In this document: positions 16,916 through 25,474 of the stretch, piece after piece
Position numbering within the stretch: position 1 is the stretch's first letter
How the letters are laid out: each line of letters opens with the position of its first letter
Assembly (NCBI RefSeq): GCF_000721495.1
Contig: NZ_JOHY01000011.1
Coordinates: forward strand, 1 to 64,000
Source of the DNA: Streptomyces sp. NRRL F-5123
GTDB taxonomy: Bacteria; Actinomycetota; Actinomycetes; Streptomycetales; Streptomycetaceae
Length of the DNA: 64,000 nt
Direction: 5' to 3'
The notes under the pieces: model-generated
Databases searched by the model: none
Seen by the model: the letters and a program-made list of their open reading frames with translations, nothing else
Told to the model about the DNA's origin: nothing
Translations under genes and position numbers: made by a program

Positions 16916-18556
16916 ATGACCGACCTGCTCGACCGCGCCCGCGCGTGGGCCGCGGAGGACCCCGACCCCGAGACCCGGGCGGAGCTGACCGCGCTGATCG
17001 CCGCGGGTGAGTCCGCGGAGCTGGCCGACCGTTTCGACGGCACGCTGGAGTTCGGGACCGCGGGGTTGCGCGGGGCACTGGGCGCGGGGCCGAACCGGAT
17101 GAACCGCGCGGTCGTGATCCGCGCCGCCGCGGGGCTCGCGGCGTATCTCGGTCCCGGCGGCTCGGTCGTGGTCGGCTACGACGCCCGCCACAAGTCCGCG
17201 GACTTCGCACGCGACACGGCCGCGGTGATGACGGGCGCGGGCCTGCGCGCGTACCTGCTGCCGCGCCCGCTGCCGACGCCGGTGCTGGCCTTCGCGATCC
17301 GCGAACTCGGCGTCGCCGCCGGGGTGATGGTGACCGCGAGCCACAACCCGCCGCAGGACAACGGCTACAAGGTCTATCTGGGCGACGGTTCGCAGATCGT
17401 GCCGCCCGCCGACGCGGAGATCGCCGCGCGGATCGCCGCGGTGGGCCCGCTGGCGTCCGTACCCCTGGCCGCCGACGGCTGGGAGGTGCTCGGCGAGGAC
17501 GTCCTCACCGCGTATCTGGACCGCGCCACCCGGGTGCTCGCGCCCGGCGGCCCGCGTGAACTCGCCACCGTCTACACGCCATTGCACGGCGTGGGCCTGG
17601 AGACGCTGACCGCCGCCTTCGCCCGCGCGGGCTTCCCCGCGCCCGTGCCGGTCGCCGAACAGGCCGCGCCCGACCCGGACTTCCCCACCGTCGCCTTCCC
17701 CAACCCGGAGGAACCGGGGGCGATGGACCTCGCCTTCAAGACCGCCCGCGACGCCTCGCCGGACCTCGTCATCGCCAACGACCCGGACGCCGACCGCTGC
17801 GCCGTCGCCGTCCCCGACCCGGACGCCGGCTGGCGCATGCTCCGCGGCGACGAACTGGGCGCGCTCCTCGCCGCCCACCTCGTACGGCGCGGCGCCGCCG
17901 AACCCGGGCAGGACGTCTTCGCCGCGAGCATCGTCTCGTCCTCCCTGCTGTCGAAGATCGCCGCCCGGGCGGGCCTCGGCTACGAGGACACCCTCACCGG
18001 CTTCAAGTGGATCGCCCGCGTCCCCGGGCTCCGCTACGGCTACGAGGAGGCCCTCGGCTACTGCGTCGACCCCGCCGGGGTCAGGGACAAGGACGGCATC
18101 ACCGCCGCGCTGCTCATCGCCGAGATGGCGGCGCAGGCCCGCCGGGAGGGGCGCACCCTCGCGGACGAGCTGGACGAACTCGCCCTCGTTCACGGCCTGC
18201 ACGCGACCGACCAGCTCTCGGTGCGCGTCGACGACCTCGCCCTCATCACCACCGCGATGGCCCGCCTGCGGGCCCACCCCCCGACCGAGCTCGCCGGCCT
18301 CACCGTCACCTCCTCCGAGGACCTCCGCTCCGGCGCGCAGGGGCTCCCGCCCACGGACGGCCTCCGCTACCACCTCGCCGGTGAGGGCATCTCCGCCGCC
18401 CGCGTCGTCGTCCGCCCCAGCGGCACGGAGCCCAAGGTCAAGTGCTACCTCGAGGTCATCCTCCCCCCCACCCCCGACCTCCCCACCGCCCGCGCCCGGG
18501 CCTCGGCCCTGCTGGAGGAGCTCAAGAGCGCGCTCGCGTCGGCGGCGGGCCTCTAA
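16916..18556 (+). CDS. Phosphohexomutase (phosphomannomutase/phosphopentomutase-type)
   Basis: 546 residues, alpha-D-phosphohexomutase superfamily. FGTAGLRG near residue 45 (substrate entry), active-site phosphoserine loop VTASHNPPQDNGYKVY, metal-binding loop NDPDADRCAV, sugar-binding GYEEALGYCV, and C-terminal phosphate loop VRPSGTEPKVKCYLE. It interconverts sugar-1- and sugar-6-(or 5-)phosphates. The 30-bp spacing after deoD suggests work on (deoxy)ribose-1-phosphate, as for PMM/PGM-type enzymes beside PNP in other Streptomyces. Hexose activity is equally possible. Confidence 0.92.
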   Translation: MTDLLDRARAWAAEDPDPETRAELTALIAAGESAELADRFDGTLEFGTAGLRGALGAGPNRMNRAVVIRAAAGLAAYLGPGGSVVVGYDARHKSADFARDTAAVMTGAGLRAYLLPRPLPTPVLAFAIRELGVAAGVMVTASHNPPQDNGYKVYLGDGSQIVPPADAEIAARIAAVGPLASVPLAADGWEVLGEDVLTAYLDRATRVLAPGGPRELATVYTPLHGVGLETLTAAFARAGFPAPVPVAEQAAPDPDFPTVAFPNPEEPGAMDLAFKTARDASPDLVIANDPDADRCAVAVPDPDAGWRMLRGDELGALLAAHLVRRGAAEPGQDVFAASIVSSSLLSKIAARAGLGYEDTLTGFKWIARVPGLRYGYEEALGYCVDPAGVRDKDGITAALLIAEMAAQARREGRTLADELDELALVHGLHATDQLSVRVDDLALITTAMARLRAHPPTELAGLTVTSSEDLRSGAQGLPPTDGLRYHLAGEGISAARVVVRPSGTEPKVKCYLEVILPPTPDLPTARARASALLEELKSALASAAGL

Positions 18557-18580
18557 CCGCAGCCGATGGGGTTCCCCGAC

Positions 18581-18604
18581 CGGCACCGGCACCGGCACCG
18601 GCAC
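18581..18604. repeat. Four copies of a CGGCAC hexamer
   Basis: Begins 25 bp after the mutase stop. It marks the left border of the inserted Pst/sortase block, followed by about 190 bp (to 18773) in which no gene is supported. Confidence 0.6.
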
Positions 18605-18773
18605 GGAGCCGGCCCACACCGGCTCCTCCGGCACCCGGACCGCTGGTGCTGTGACGGGAGGGTTTGCCGGTGGCTTGCGGCGTCCGGTGCGGTGCGTCGC
18701 AAGGCGCCGGATCGGCCTCGTAGTGGGCCTACTCGGTCGATGCGGCAACGCAGCGAGGTGCCGTGCCGGGCCG

Positions 18774-19399
18774 GGCGTGATGTAGTGCGCGTAGACGTGG
18801 TAGGACAGCGTGCCCTGCGGTGTGTCGAGGGTGACGTGGGTGCCGGTCGGGAGCGGGGCGAGGCGGTCGTAGCCGCAGAAGTCGTGGCCGACGATGACGG
18901 ACGTGCGCATCGCGTTGCCGTCGGCCTGCGCCGGGTCGGGGCCGGTGAAGAGCACCGCTGAGGTGCAGCGGTCGATCGTGGCCTGGTCGCCGCGGACGAC
19001 CGGGCGGGACCACTTCCCGATGTGCAGCACCATCGTGCCCGGCGGGTACACCGGCCCGGTCGGCTGCGCCTTGGGCGCGACCGTGCGGACCGGCGGCTTC
19101 GGCGGGGCGGTGCGCGGCGGCGGGGGCGCGACCGTACGGGCCGGGGTCGTGACCGGCGCGGTGGCCGGGGCGGGCGGCGGCGGTGCGGTGGTGGTCACCG
19201 GTGCGGTGGACGGGGTCGCCGGGGGCGCCGAAAGGGCGTGCGGCAGCGGCGGGTTGGCGCCGGGGCGCGGCGCCGGGGCCGCCGTCGGGGCCTGGGCGGC
19301 GGCGGGCCGGGCGGACTCGGCCGCCGGGTGGCCGCACGCGGCGAGCAGCGCGGCGGCCACCAGCGCACCGGCGGGCAGGAGCGTGCGCGGGCGTCCCAC
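18774..19399 (-). pseudogene. Truncated sortase-like lipoprotein
   Basis: GTG start overlapping the pstB stop region. The signal peptide has lipobox LLAAC (Cys ~ residue 22). A long Pro/Ala/Thr linker follows, then a sortase-type segment: GTMVLHIGKW, then SVIVGHDFCGYDRLAPLPTGTHVTL and YHVYAHYITPG. Sortases of this type then need a beta strand ending TLxTC. Here the homology stops at about 18774. The frame runs on without a stop across non-homologous DNA and antisense to the mutase gene. The catalytic Cys segment is not recognisable in any frame. I read this as a decayed or truncated gene at the edge of the block. A real C-terminus after a frameshift cannot be excluded. Confidence 0.5.
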
Positions 19400-19404
19400 C
19401 GGGC

Positions 19405-20256
19405 TCAGCCGAAGCGGCCGTTGACGTAGTCGGACGTGCGCTCGTCCTGCGGGTTGTTGAACATCGTCTCGGTGGGGCCGTGCTCCACGATGACGCCGGG
19501 TGTGCCCTGTTCGGCGAGGAAGAACGCGCAGGAGTGCGAAACGCGCGCGGCCTGCTGCATGTTGTGGGTGACGATGACGATCGTGACCTCGTCGGACAGT
19601 TCGCCGATGGTCTGCTCGATCCGCCGGGTGGACGTCGGGTCGAGCGCCGAGCACGGCTCGTCCATCAGCAGCACGCGGGGCCGTACGGCCAACGACCGGG
19701 CGATGCACAGGCGTTGCTGCTGCCCGCCGGACAGCGCCCCGCCGGGCTGCCGCAGCCGGTCGGCGACCTCGCGCCACAGCCCGGCCTTCGTCAGGCACTC
19801 CTCGACCAGGTCGTCCCGCTCGCCGCGGCTCGTCTTGATGCCGTTCATCTTCAGCCCGGCCAGCACGTTGTCGTAAATGCTCATCGCCGGGAAGGGGTTG
19901 GGCTTCTGGAAGACCATCCCGATCTCGCGCCTGGCCTGCGTGATGCGCCGCCCGCGGTCGTAGATGTCCTGCCCGTCCAGCAGCACCTGCCCGGCGAGCG
20001 ACGCGCTGCCGATCAGTTCGTGCATGCGGTTGAGGATCCGCAGGAAGGTGGACTTGCCGCAGCCGGACGGCCCGATGAGCGCGGTGACCCGCTGCGCGGG
20101 CATGTGCAGGGACACCCGGTCGAGGACCTTGTGGTCGCCGAACCAGGCGGAGATGTCACGGGCGTCGAGGGTGGCGGAGCGGGACCCGGCCGTGGGGGCG
20201 TGCGACGGGGAGGCCGGTACGGGCGGGAGCTGGACGGTCTCGTCGGTGGTCGACAT
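19405..20256 (-). CDS. pstB: Phosphate-type ABC transporter ATPase PstB
   Basis: 283 residues. Walker A GPSGCGKST, Q-loop VFQKPNPFP (the PstB form), signature LSGGQQQR, Walker B VLLMDEP, H-loop VTHNMQQAARVS, and the PstB-type C-terminus (FNNPQDERTSDYVNGRFG). A 35-residue Pro/Ser-rich N-tail precedes it. It should power the PstC/PstA permease encoded 9-11 kb upstream in the same direction. Instead of adjoining pstA as in ordinary pst operons, it follows a sortase-fold gene. The ATG has AGGAG nearby. Confidence 0.93.
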   Translation of the reverse strand: MSTTDETVQLPPVPASPSHAPTAGSRSATLDARDISAWFGDHKVLDRVSLHMPAQRVTALIGPSGCGKSTFLRILNRMHELIGSASLAGQVLLDGQDIYDRGRRITQARREIGMVFQKPNPFPAMSIYDNVLAGLKMNGIKTSRGERDDLVEECLTKAGLWREVADRLRQPGGALSGGQQQRLCIARSLAVRPRVLLMDEPCSALDPTSTRRIEQTIGELSDEVTIVIVTHNMQQAARVSHSCAFFLAEQGTPGVIVEHGPTETMFNNPQDERTSDYVNGRFG

Positions 20257-20307
20257 ACGGTGGTTCTCCTCGGAGTTGCGCGGGAGCGGTACGCGGCGGC
20301 GCGCGGG

Positions 20308-21222
20308 TCAGAGCAGGTTGGGCAGCAGTTCGGTGGCCGCGCCGGACAGCGCGACGACGATCGCGGCGAGCACCGGCACACCCGCGATCCAGGTCTGCCA
20401 GCGCCCCCAGCGGCGGAAGGCCCAGGTGACGGCGACGACGGCGAGGAGCAGCGCCTGGAGCCACAGCATCACCGGCAGCCACGCCGACGGGTCCCCCTCC
20501 AGCGGGCGTTCGGCGGTGGGGAGCTGCCCGCCGGCCGCGGGGCCGGGCTGCACGTCGCCGACCAGGTCGGCGTCCACCCGCAGCACGCCGTGCGGGGTGT
20601 AGAGCCCGCCGGTGGAGGTGATGAGGGTGAGCCGGCCCTGCCCGGTGTGCAGCACGGCGGGTGCGGGGTCGCCTGCCCGGCGCACGCCGGTGACGCGGTA
20701 GTGCTGCTGGCCCTGCCCGGTGGTGACGGTGATCGGGTCGCCGGGCTTCAGCTCGTCCAGGTGGTTGAAGGGGCTGCCGTAGCCCCACTGCCGCCCCAGG
20801 ATGGTGCTGGTGCCGGGCTGTCCGGGCATCGGGGTGTTGCGCAGGTGCCCCGGCCCCTTGGTGAGCACCCCGGAGGTGGTGCCCTGGAAGACGACCTCGC
20901 GCAGCTTGATCGACGGGATGTGCAGCACGGCGACCGGCGAACCGAGGCCGAGAAGCTTGCCGTTGGCGTCGCGCGGGCCCACCGGTGCGGTACCGGCGGC
21001 CAGTTGCCCACGCAGCCGGTCGAAGCCGGTCTGCTGGGAATGGGCGTGCTCGATGTGCCCGAGCACGGTGAGGTGCGCGGCGAAGCCGAGCAGCAGCGCG
21101 GCGAGCAGTGTGAGCGCGGCGCCGGGGATCACGAAGCGGGCGTCGGGCCGGGCGGGCGGCGGCGGCGCGGCCGGCTCCTCCGGCAGCGCGGCCGCGGGCT
21201 GCGACGGGGTCAGTACGGCCAC
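20308..21222 (-). CDS. Sortase-fold membrane protein with catalytic His and Cys replaced
   Basis: 304 residues: Pro-rich N-tail, one helix (~30-55), a sortase domain (~60-215) and C-terminal hydrophobic helices. Typical actinobacterial class E/F sortases read GPGHxxGTxxPGQPGNxxIAGHR and later LTLxTC. Here the matching segments read GPGHLRNTPMPGQPGTSTILGRQ (His to Arg) and RLTLITSTGG (Cys to Ser). The rest of the fold is well kept (FNHLDELKPGDPITV). I infer a catalytically dead sortase kept as a structural or scaffold protein, or an enzyme using another chemistry. It lies between an LAATG-tagged substrate gene and pstB. The bases at both sites are unambiguous in the given sequence. Confidence 0.85.
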   Translation of the reverse strand: MAVLTPSQPAAALPEEPAAPPPPARPDARFVIPGAALTLLAALLLGFAAHLTVLGHIEHAHSQQTGFDRLRGQLAAGTAPVGPRDANGKLLGLGSPVAVLHIPSIKLREVVFQGTTSGVLTKGPGHLRNTPMPGQPGTSTILGRQWGYGSPFNHLDELKPGDPITVTTGQGQQHYRVTGVRRAGDPAPAVLHTGQGRLTLITSTGGLYTPHGVLRVDADLVGDVQPGPAAGGQLPTAERPLEGDPSAWLPVMLWLQALLLAVVAVTWAFRRWGRWQTWIAGVPVLAAIVVALSGAATELLPNLL

Positions 21223-21248
21223 GGAGGGCTCCTTACGCGGATCGGGGC

Positions 21249-21288
21249 GCCGGGCGGCGGGCGGCGCGGGGCGCGCCCGCCGCCCGGC
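21249..21288 (-). terminator. Hairpin after the LAATG protein gene
   Basis: 15-bp GC stem (21249-21263 with 21274-21288) and a 10-nt loop, just after the stop of the minus-strand gene ending at 21301 and before the sortase-fold gene. It may reduce read-through into the sortase/pstB part. Confidence 0.7.
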
Positions 21289-21300
21289 GGAAGGAGTGGA

Positions 21301-22758
21301 TCAGTCGCGCGGTCCGCTGCCGAAGGTCAGCAGCTTCCCGTCGCGCCGGACGCGGTAGACCAAGAAGCCGCCCGCGGCCACCATGAGCACCGAGAGCACG
21401 CTGTAGGTGAGCGCGCCGCCGGCCCCGGTCGCCGCCAGCGGGCCCAGGTTGGATCCGCCGGACGTGCCGCCGGAGTCCCCGGCGGTGCCGGAGGTGTCGC
21501 CCGTACCGCTGGTGGCGCCCGAGCTGTCACCGGTCCCGGCGGTGTCGCCGGAGCTGTCACCGGTCCCGCTGGTGTCGCCGGTGCCGGAGGTGTCCCCCGA
21601 GCCGCTGGTGTCACCGCTGCCGCCGGAGTCGCCCGAGCAGTCGGTGTCCGCCCCTGTCTTGAAGGGGAAGCTCTGCTTGATCGCGCTGGTGGCTCCGGTG
21701 AGGTCCAGCGTGTGGCAGCCGTCGGCGATGGAGGTGGGGATGGTCACAGCGAGGTTCGTGATCGCTCCCTGGGCGTCCGCGGTGGCGTCGGGCAGCGGCG
21801 AGGAGCCGTCGTCCAGCTTCAGGTGGACGGTCTCGCCGGGGTTGCCGTCACGGGCGTTCAGGAAACCGGTCAGGCTGACGGTGATCTTGTCGCCGCCCTT
21901 GAGCAGCGGGGTCTCCTCAAGGGTGTTGTTGTCCTTGTCGAGCACCGTGATGCCGGACTCCGCGAGGACGTTGTAGCTCACCACGGGCGAGGTGCTGCTC
22001 GCGTACGTGGTGGGGTCGGTGGGCTTGAAGACCGCCGTGTAGCTGTAGACGCTCGCGGCGACCCCCGGAACGGTGACGCTCGCCGTGCCGTTCGACAGGG
22101 CCTGCGTCCCGCCCTCGACCGGGGTGGGCCCGCTGAAGAACTGGACGCTGCCCACGGCGTCGCTCGGCGTCACCGTGGCCTTCAGGGTGAAGGGCTGGTC
22201 GGTCAGCGAGAAGCTCGCCGGGGTGATCGCGAGGGCGACCGACGTGGTCGCCGGCGGGGCGACCTGCTTGACCGCCCAGTCGTGCCCGGTGATGTCGATC
22301 AGCGCGGAGAAGGTCGAGGCGCTGGTGGAGGCCCCGGTGCTCGATTCGCAGATGACGTTGAGCGGGTAGGTCCCGTCGGTCATCGTCGCACCGCTGTTGC
22401 CGAAGGCGTCGGCGATGCTGTTGATGTACGTCGTCGGCCCGGGGTCGGCCGGGACGGTCACGTCGACGTCGGTGCCGCTGTAGGGAGCGCCGTCCGTGAG
22501 GCCGTAGACGATGTCGCTGGTGCCGCCCGGGAGCGCCACGCCGATCTCGATCTGGTCCTGGTAACCCGTGGGGCACCCGTCGGGAAGCGTCAGCTGGGTG
22601 AGCGGCGGGTTGTCGTCGACCGAGCCGCTGCCGGGCGTCAGGGTCACCGTCCCGGAGTCGTCGGCGCCCGCCGGCCCCGCCGTGGTGAGGACCAGGGCAC
22701 TGCTGCCCAGGACCAGTGCCAGCACGCTCAGCAGTGCCGCGTGCATTCTTCTTCTCAT
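21301..22758 (-). CDS. Secreted Ig-like surface protein with LAATG sorting signal
   Basis: 485 residues from an ATG preceded by AAGGAG. Signal peptide (~1-33), N-domain with CPTGYQD, DGAPYSG and YINSIADAF motifs and a likely disulfide, one or two Ig-like beta domains (TSVALAITPASFSLTDQ onward), and a ~55-residue Gly/Ser/Thr/Asp stalk of GDTSGTGDS-type repeats. The end is LAATG, a hydrophobic helix and a basic tail (VYRVRR). LAxTG is the class E sortase recognition form, so the protein should be anchored to peptidoglycan by a housekeeping SrtE. Its paralogue at 22904 lacks the anchor. Ligand unknown. Neighbours suggest a role with the Pst-like system. Confidence 0.85.
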   Translation of the reverse strand: MRRRMHAALLSVLALVLGSSALVLTTAGPAGADDSGTVTLTPGSGSVDDNPPLTQLTLPDGCPTGYQDQIEIGVALPGGTSDIVYGLTDGAPYSGTDVDVTVPADPGPTTYINSIADAFGNSGATMTDGTYPLNVICESSTGASTSASTFSALIDITGHDWAVKQVAPPATTSVALAITPASFSLTDQPFTLKATVTPSDAVGSVQFFSGPTPVEGGTQALSNGTASVTVPGVAASVYSYTAVFKPTDPTTYASSTSPVVSYNVLAESGITVLDKDNNTLEETPLLKGGDKITVSLTGFLNARDGNPGETVHLKLDDGSSPLPDATADAQGAITNLAVTIPTSIADGCHTLDLTGATSAIKQSFPFKTGADTDCSGDSGGSGDTSGSGDTSGTGDTSGTGDSSGDTAGTGDSSGATSGTGDTSGTAGDSGGTSGGSNLGPLAATGAGGALTYSVLSVLMVAAGGFLVYRVRRDGKLLTFGSGPRD

Positions 22759-22829
22759 ATCTCCTTGTCCCCTCAACGGTGACGGTCGGTGGTGCTGTTC
22801 GTGCTGGTGGTGCGGCATGACGCGCACTG

Positions 22830-22854
22830 CCCTGCCACCTGGGAGGTGGCAGGG
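22830..22854 (-). terminator. Hairpin after the unanchored Ig-like gene
   Basis: Perfect 11-bp stem CCCTGCCACCT/AGGTGGCAGGG around a GGG loop, between the 22904 stop and the next gene's start. Confidence 0.75.
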
Positions 22855-22903
22855 TCCGGGTGCGTCCGCGCAGGTCGGCGGGGTGTCCCGCGGACCGTCG
22901 CGA

Positions 22904-24031
22904 CTACTTTGTGGTGAAGCCGAAGGTGATCTTGACCTTCGACGTCTCGCCGGAGAGCACGAGCTGGTGCGAGCCGGCGGAGATGCAGGCCGGGAGGGTG
23001 ACGGTGTAGTTCGTCACCGCGCCGGACGCGTTCGAGGTGGTGGCCGGGAGGCCGACCGGCAGGGCCCCGAAGAGGGCCTTGGTGATCGACGCGTCGACGC
23101 TCTCCCCGGTGGAGGGCTGGAAGCCCGTTGCCGACACGGTGATCTGCTGACCGGCGGTCAGCTGCGGGTTGCTCCCCAGCGTGTTGCCGGCGGCGTCCTT
23201 GACGGTGATGCCCGGGGCGGCGACGAAGGCGTAGTCCAGCAGGCCGTAGGCCTGGGCGTAGGTCAGCTGGTCGGACGGCACGAAGACCGCGTCGTAGTGC
23301 CGGACGGCGGGCAGCGCGTTGGTGGGCACGGTCACGCTGGCGACGCCGTTCACCACGGCCACGGGGGTGCCGATCGGGTTGGCCCCGCCGTCCGCGGAGA
23401 AGCGCACGGTGCCGGTGACGGCCGGGGTGACGGTCGCCGTGAGCGTGAAGGTCTGGCCGACCTGGACGTGCCGGACCGGGGCGGCGGCCAGCTTGACCTT
23501 GGTGGCGATCGGCGCCTGGCGGCTGTCGACCTGCCAGGTGTCACCGGTCACGTCGATGAAGCCCGTGGAGGTGGGCCGGTCCGGGAAGTGCGCCGGGTCG
23601 GCGCTGCCGCACACCACGTGGATCGGGTACGTGCCGTTCACGAGGGGGGCGTTGACGTTGCTGAACGCGTCGGCGATCGAGTTGACGTACGTGCTGCCGG
23701 TCGAGTCGGCAGGCTCCTGGGCGGTGACCGGGGCGGTGGAGAAGGGCGCCCCGTCCGTCAGGTTGAAGGCGATACCGGACTCGCTCCCGTCGGCCGTGAC
23801 CAGGAAGACGCTCAGGTTGTCCTGGTAACCCGCCGGGCAGGCCTTGCTGACCGAGACCTGGGTGAACGGCGAGCTGTCGGTGATGCTGTCGCTCCTGGGG
23901 GTGAGCGTCACGGTCGCGCCACGCGCGGCGGTCGCGGCACTCGCGCTGCCGGCTCCGGCCGCGATGACGCCAAGGCCTCCGACGGCCAGTCCCAGAGCGC
24001 CGGCCAGCGCGCCGTGCAGTCTTCGGTTCAT
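22904..24031 (-). CDS. Secreted Ig-like protein, paralogue of the LAATG surface protein
   Basis: 375 residues. Signal peptide ending ASA near residue 31. The same N-domain signature as the protein at 21301: CPAGYQD, LTDGAPFS, TYVNSIADAFSN, NGTYPIHVVC. An Ig-like domain (VRHVQVGQTFTLTATVTP, GTVRFSADGG) and a second beta domain end at FGFTTK. There is no sorting motif, stalk or membrane helix, so it should be free or non-covalently bound. The two paralogues are adjacent, separated by a terminator, so their ratio may be set by read-through. No enzyme motif is visible. Confidence 0.82.
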   Translation of the reverse strand: MNRRLHGALAGALGLAVGGLGVIAAGAGSASAATAARGATVTLTPRSDSITDSSPFTQVSVSKACPAGYQDNLSVFLVTADGSESGIAFNLTDGAPFSTAPVTAQEPADSTGSTYVNSIADAFSNVNAPLVNGTYPIHVVCGSADPAHFPDRPTSTGFIDVTGDTWQVDSRQAPIATKVKLAAAPVRHVQVGQTFTLTATVTPAVTGTVRFSADGGANPIGTPVAVVNGVASVTVPTNALPAVRHYDAVFVPSDQLTYAQAYGLLDYAFVAAPGITVKDAAGNTLGSNPQLTAGQQITVSATGFQPSTGESVDASITKALFGALPVGLPATTSNASGAVTNYTVTLPACISAGSHQLVLSGETSKVKITFGFTTK

Positions 24032-24083
24032 CGTGTGATTCCCCCTGAGAATCAGTGAGTTGGTGTCCGGTGGCGGGTGGTGC

Positions 24084-24113
24084 GGCCGGGCACCCCGCGC
24101 GGGGTGCCCGGCC
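24084..24113 (-). terminator. 30-bp perfect palindromic hairpin
   Basis: GGCCGGGCACCCCGC pairs exactly with its reverse complement, centred at 24098/24099. It lies between the secreted PstS-like gene and the Ig-like gene. Confidence 0.75.
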
Positions 24114-24147
24114 TGGCGGGCAACGGCCCGCCGGTGGTGGTTCGGGT

Positions 24148-24174
24148 GCGCGGGCTCAACCCCGGAGCCCGCGC
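24148..24174 (-). terminator. Hairpin directly after the secreted PstS-like gene
   Basis: 10-bp stem GCGCGGGCTC/GAGCCCGCGC with a 7-nt loop, 8 bp past the stop at 24182. With the palindrome at 24084 it makes a tandem terminator. Confidence 0.75.
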
Positions 24175-24181
24175 GGGTGGG

Positions 24182-25297
24182 TCAGGAGTTGCCGGTCAGC
24201 GTGGTGGCGCCGCAGTGGTCCAGCAGGCCGAAGCCGTAGAGCTGGATGGTCGCGGTGTTGGTGCAGACCTTGGAGGTCGCGCCGACGAAGGCCAGCGCGA
24301 TGTCGGTCTCGGTCAGCCGGGTGGTCTTGATGACGTTGTAGACGTCGCGGCGGATCGGGAAGGCGGTGTTCAGCACGGCCGGGCTGCCCGTGGTGGGGGC
24401 GGTCGCGTCCACCGACTCCAGGACGGCGCCGTTGCGGCGGTCACGGACCTTCGTGGCCGTGCTGTTGGACTGCGCGATCCACTGCGCGATCGAGAACGGC
24501 GCGATGTCCTCGGAGCCGTCCACGGCGACGGTGCGCTGCAGGCCGCTGCCGTCGTGCTCCTCGACCTGCGAGCCGTCCTTGGCGTGGTCGCTCACGCAGG
24601 TGGGCAGGTTGACCGGGTCGAAGCCCAGCTTCTGCGCCCAGAACTTGCGCGTGCCCGAGCCGGTCTGCGGGACCAGCGGGTGCACGGTGACGGGGTTGCC
24701 GTTCACGTCGTTGATCGTCGGGAACTGGCCGGCCGGCAGCGGGTTGCCGCTGGCGTCCAGGCAGTTGTAGACGCGCTTGAGGTCCGAGTTGGTGGGCGCG
24801 AAGGACACGTTGGCCTTGAGCGTGCTGCCGGACTTGACCGCCAGCGTCACCGCGTCCTCGGCGAACGGAACCCAGGTCAGGTTGGTGCCGGCCACCGACA
24901 CGCCGCTGGAGGAGCGGGCGAAGTCGACGTTGCCCGCGCCGGAGGCGATGTCGGCGTTCAGCGCGGCGATGCCCTCGCCCGAGCCGTTCGGCCGGGTGAT
25001 GCCGCCGCCCGCGGGCGGGCAGGTGCGGCCCGAACGGAGCACGATGCACTCGTGCGCCACACCGGTGGTCGGGTTGACCGCGTCGTAGGACGCGATCAGC
25101 AGGTGCGCCGGGCTGTTGTTCGGGTCGACGATCTTGCCGCTGAGGCCGTTCATGACGTCCTGCGTGGTGTCCGAACCCACGCCGTTCAGCTCGCGGAACT
25201 CGGTGGGGTCGGCCTGCGCCGTACCCGCGACCATCACTGCGGCGAGAGTCGTGGCACCGGCGACGACAGCCGCCCGCTTGGCGAATTTCACGATCAC
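24182..25297 (-). CDS. Secreted PstS-like substrate-binding protein (soluble)
   Basis: 371 residues. GTG 25297 is used because GGAGG lies 8 nt upstream. A second in-frame GTG two codons later is possible. Signal peptide ends TAQA near residue 26. PBP-like PstS features: ELNGVGSDTTQDVMNGL (ligand loop 1), ITRPNGSGEGIAAL (loop 2), VDFARSSSG and FAEDAVTLAVK. There is no lipobox or anchor, so it is free in the wall space. The 178-bp gap upstream is AT-richer and holds GTTCAC-like half sites, so it may have its own promoter. Ligand likely phosphate or a related oxyanion by family. Confidence 0.82.
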   Translation of the reverse strand: MIVKFAKRAAVVAGATTLAAVMVAGTAQADPTEFRELNGVGSDTTQDVMNGLSGKIVDPNNSPAHLLIASYDAVNPTTGVAHECIVLRSGRTCPPAGGGITRPNGSGEGIAALNADIASGAGNVDFARSSSGVSVAGTNLTWVPFAEDAVTLAVKSGSTLKANVSFAPTNSDLKRVYNCLDASGNPLPAGQFPTINDVNGNPVTVHPLVPQTGSGTRKFWAQKLGFDPVNLPTCVSDHAKDGSQVEEHDGSGLQRTVAVDGSEDIAPFSIAQWIAQSNSTATKVRDRRNGAVLESVDATAPTTGSPAVLNTAFPIRRDVYNVIKTTRLTETDIALAFVGATSKVCTNTATIQLYGFGLLDHCGATTLTGNS

Positions 25298-25474
25298 TGT
25301 ACTTTCCTCCGTGATAATGCGGATGGAATTTCTGACGTGACCTGCCCGAAGGGTTTCCGGATTCCCTCCGGAGCGGCCCGGCCCGTCGACCGGCCGTGAA
25401 ATATCCTGCCCATGAACAAAGCCGTGGTCAATCAAATTACCACCACTGGAAAAGTGAACGAACGGAATTCGGAA

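Noticed and set aside
16040..19798. Very long minus-strand open frame antisense to deoD and the mutase
   Set aside because: It is an antisense frame created by GC-rich codon bias. Only its first ~210 codons (18774-19399) encode a recognisable lipoprotein/sortase domain.
19183..22782. 1199-codon plus-strand frame across the sortase/pstB genes
   Set aside because: Antisense shadow. The minus-strand genes have signal peptides, Walker motifs and ribosome sites in this interval.
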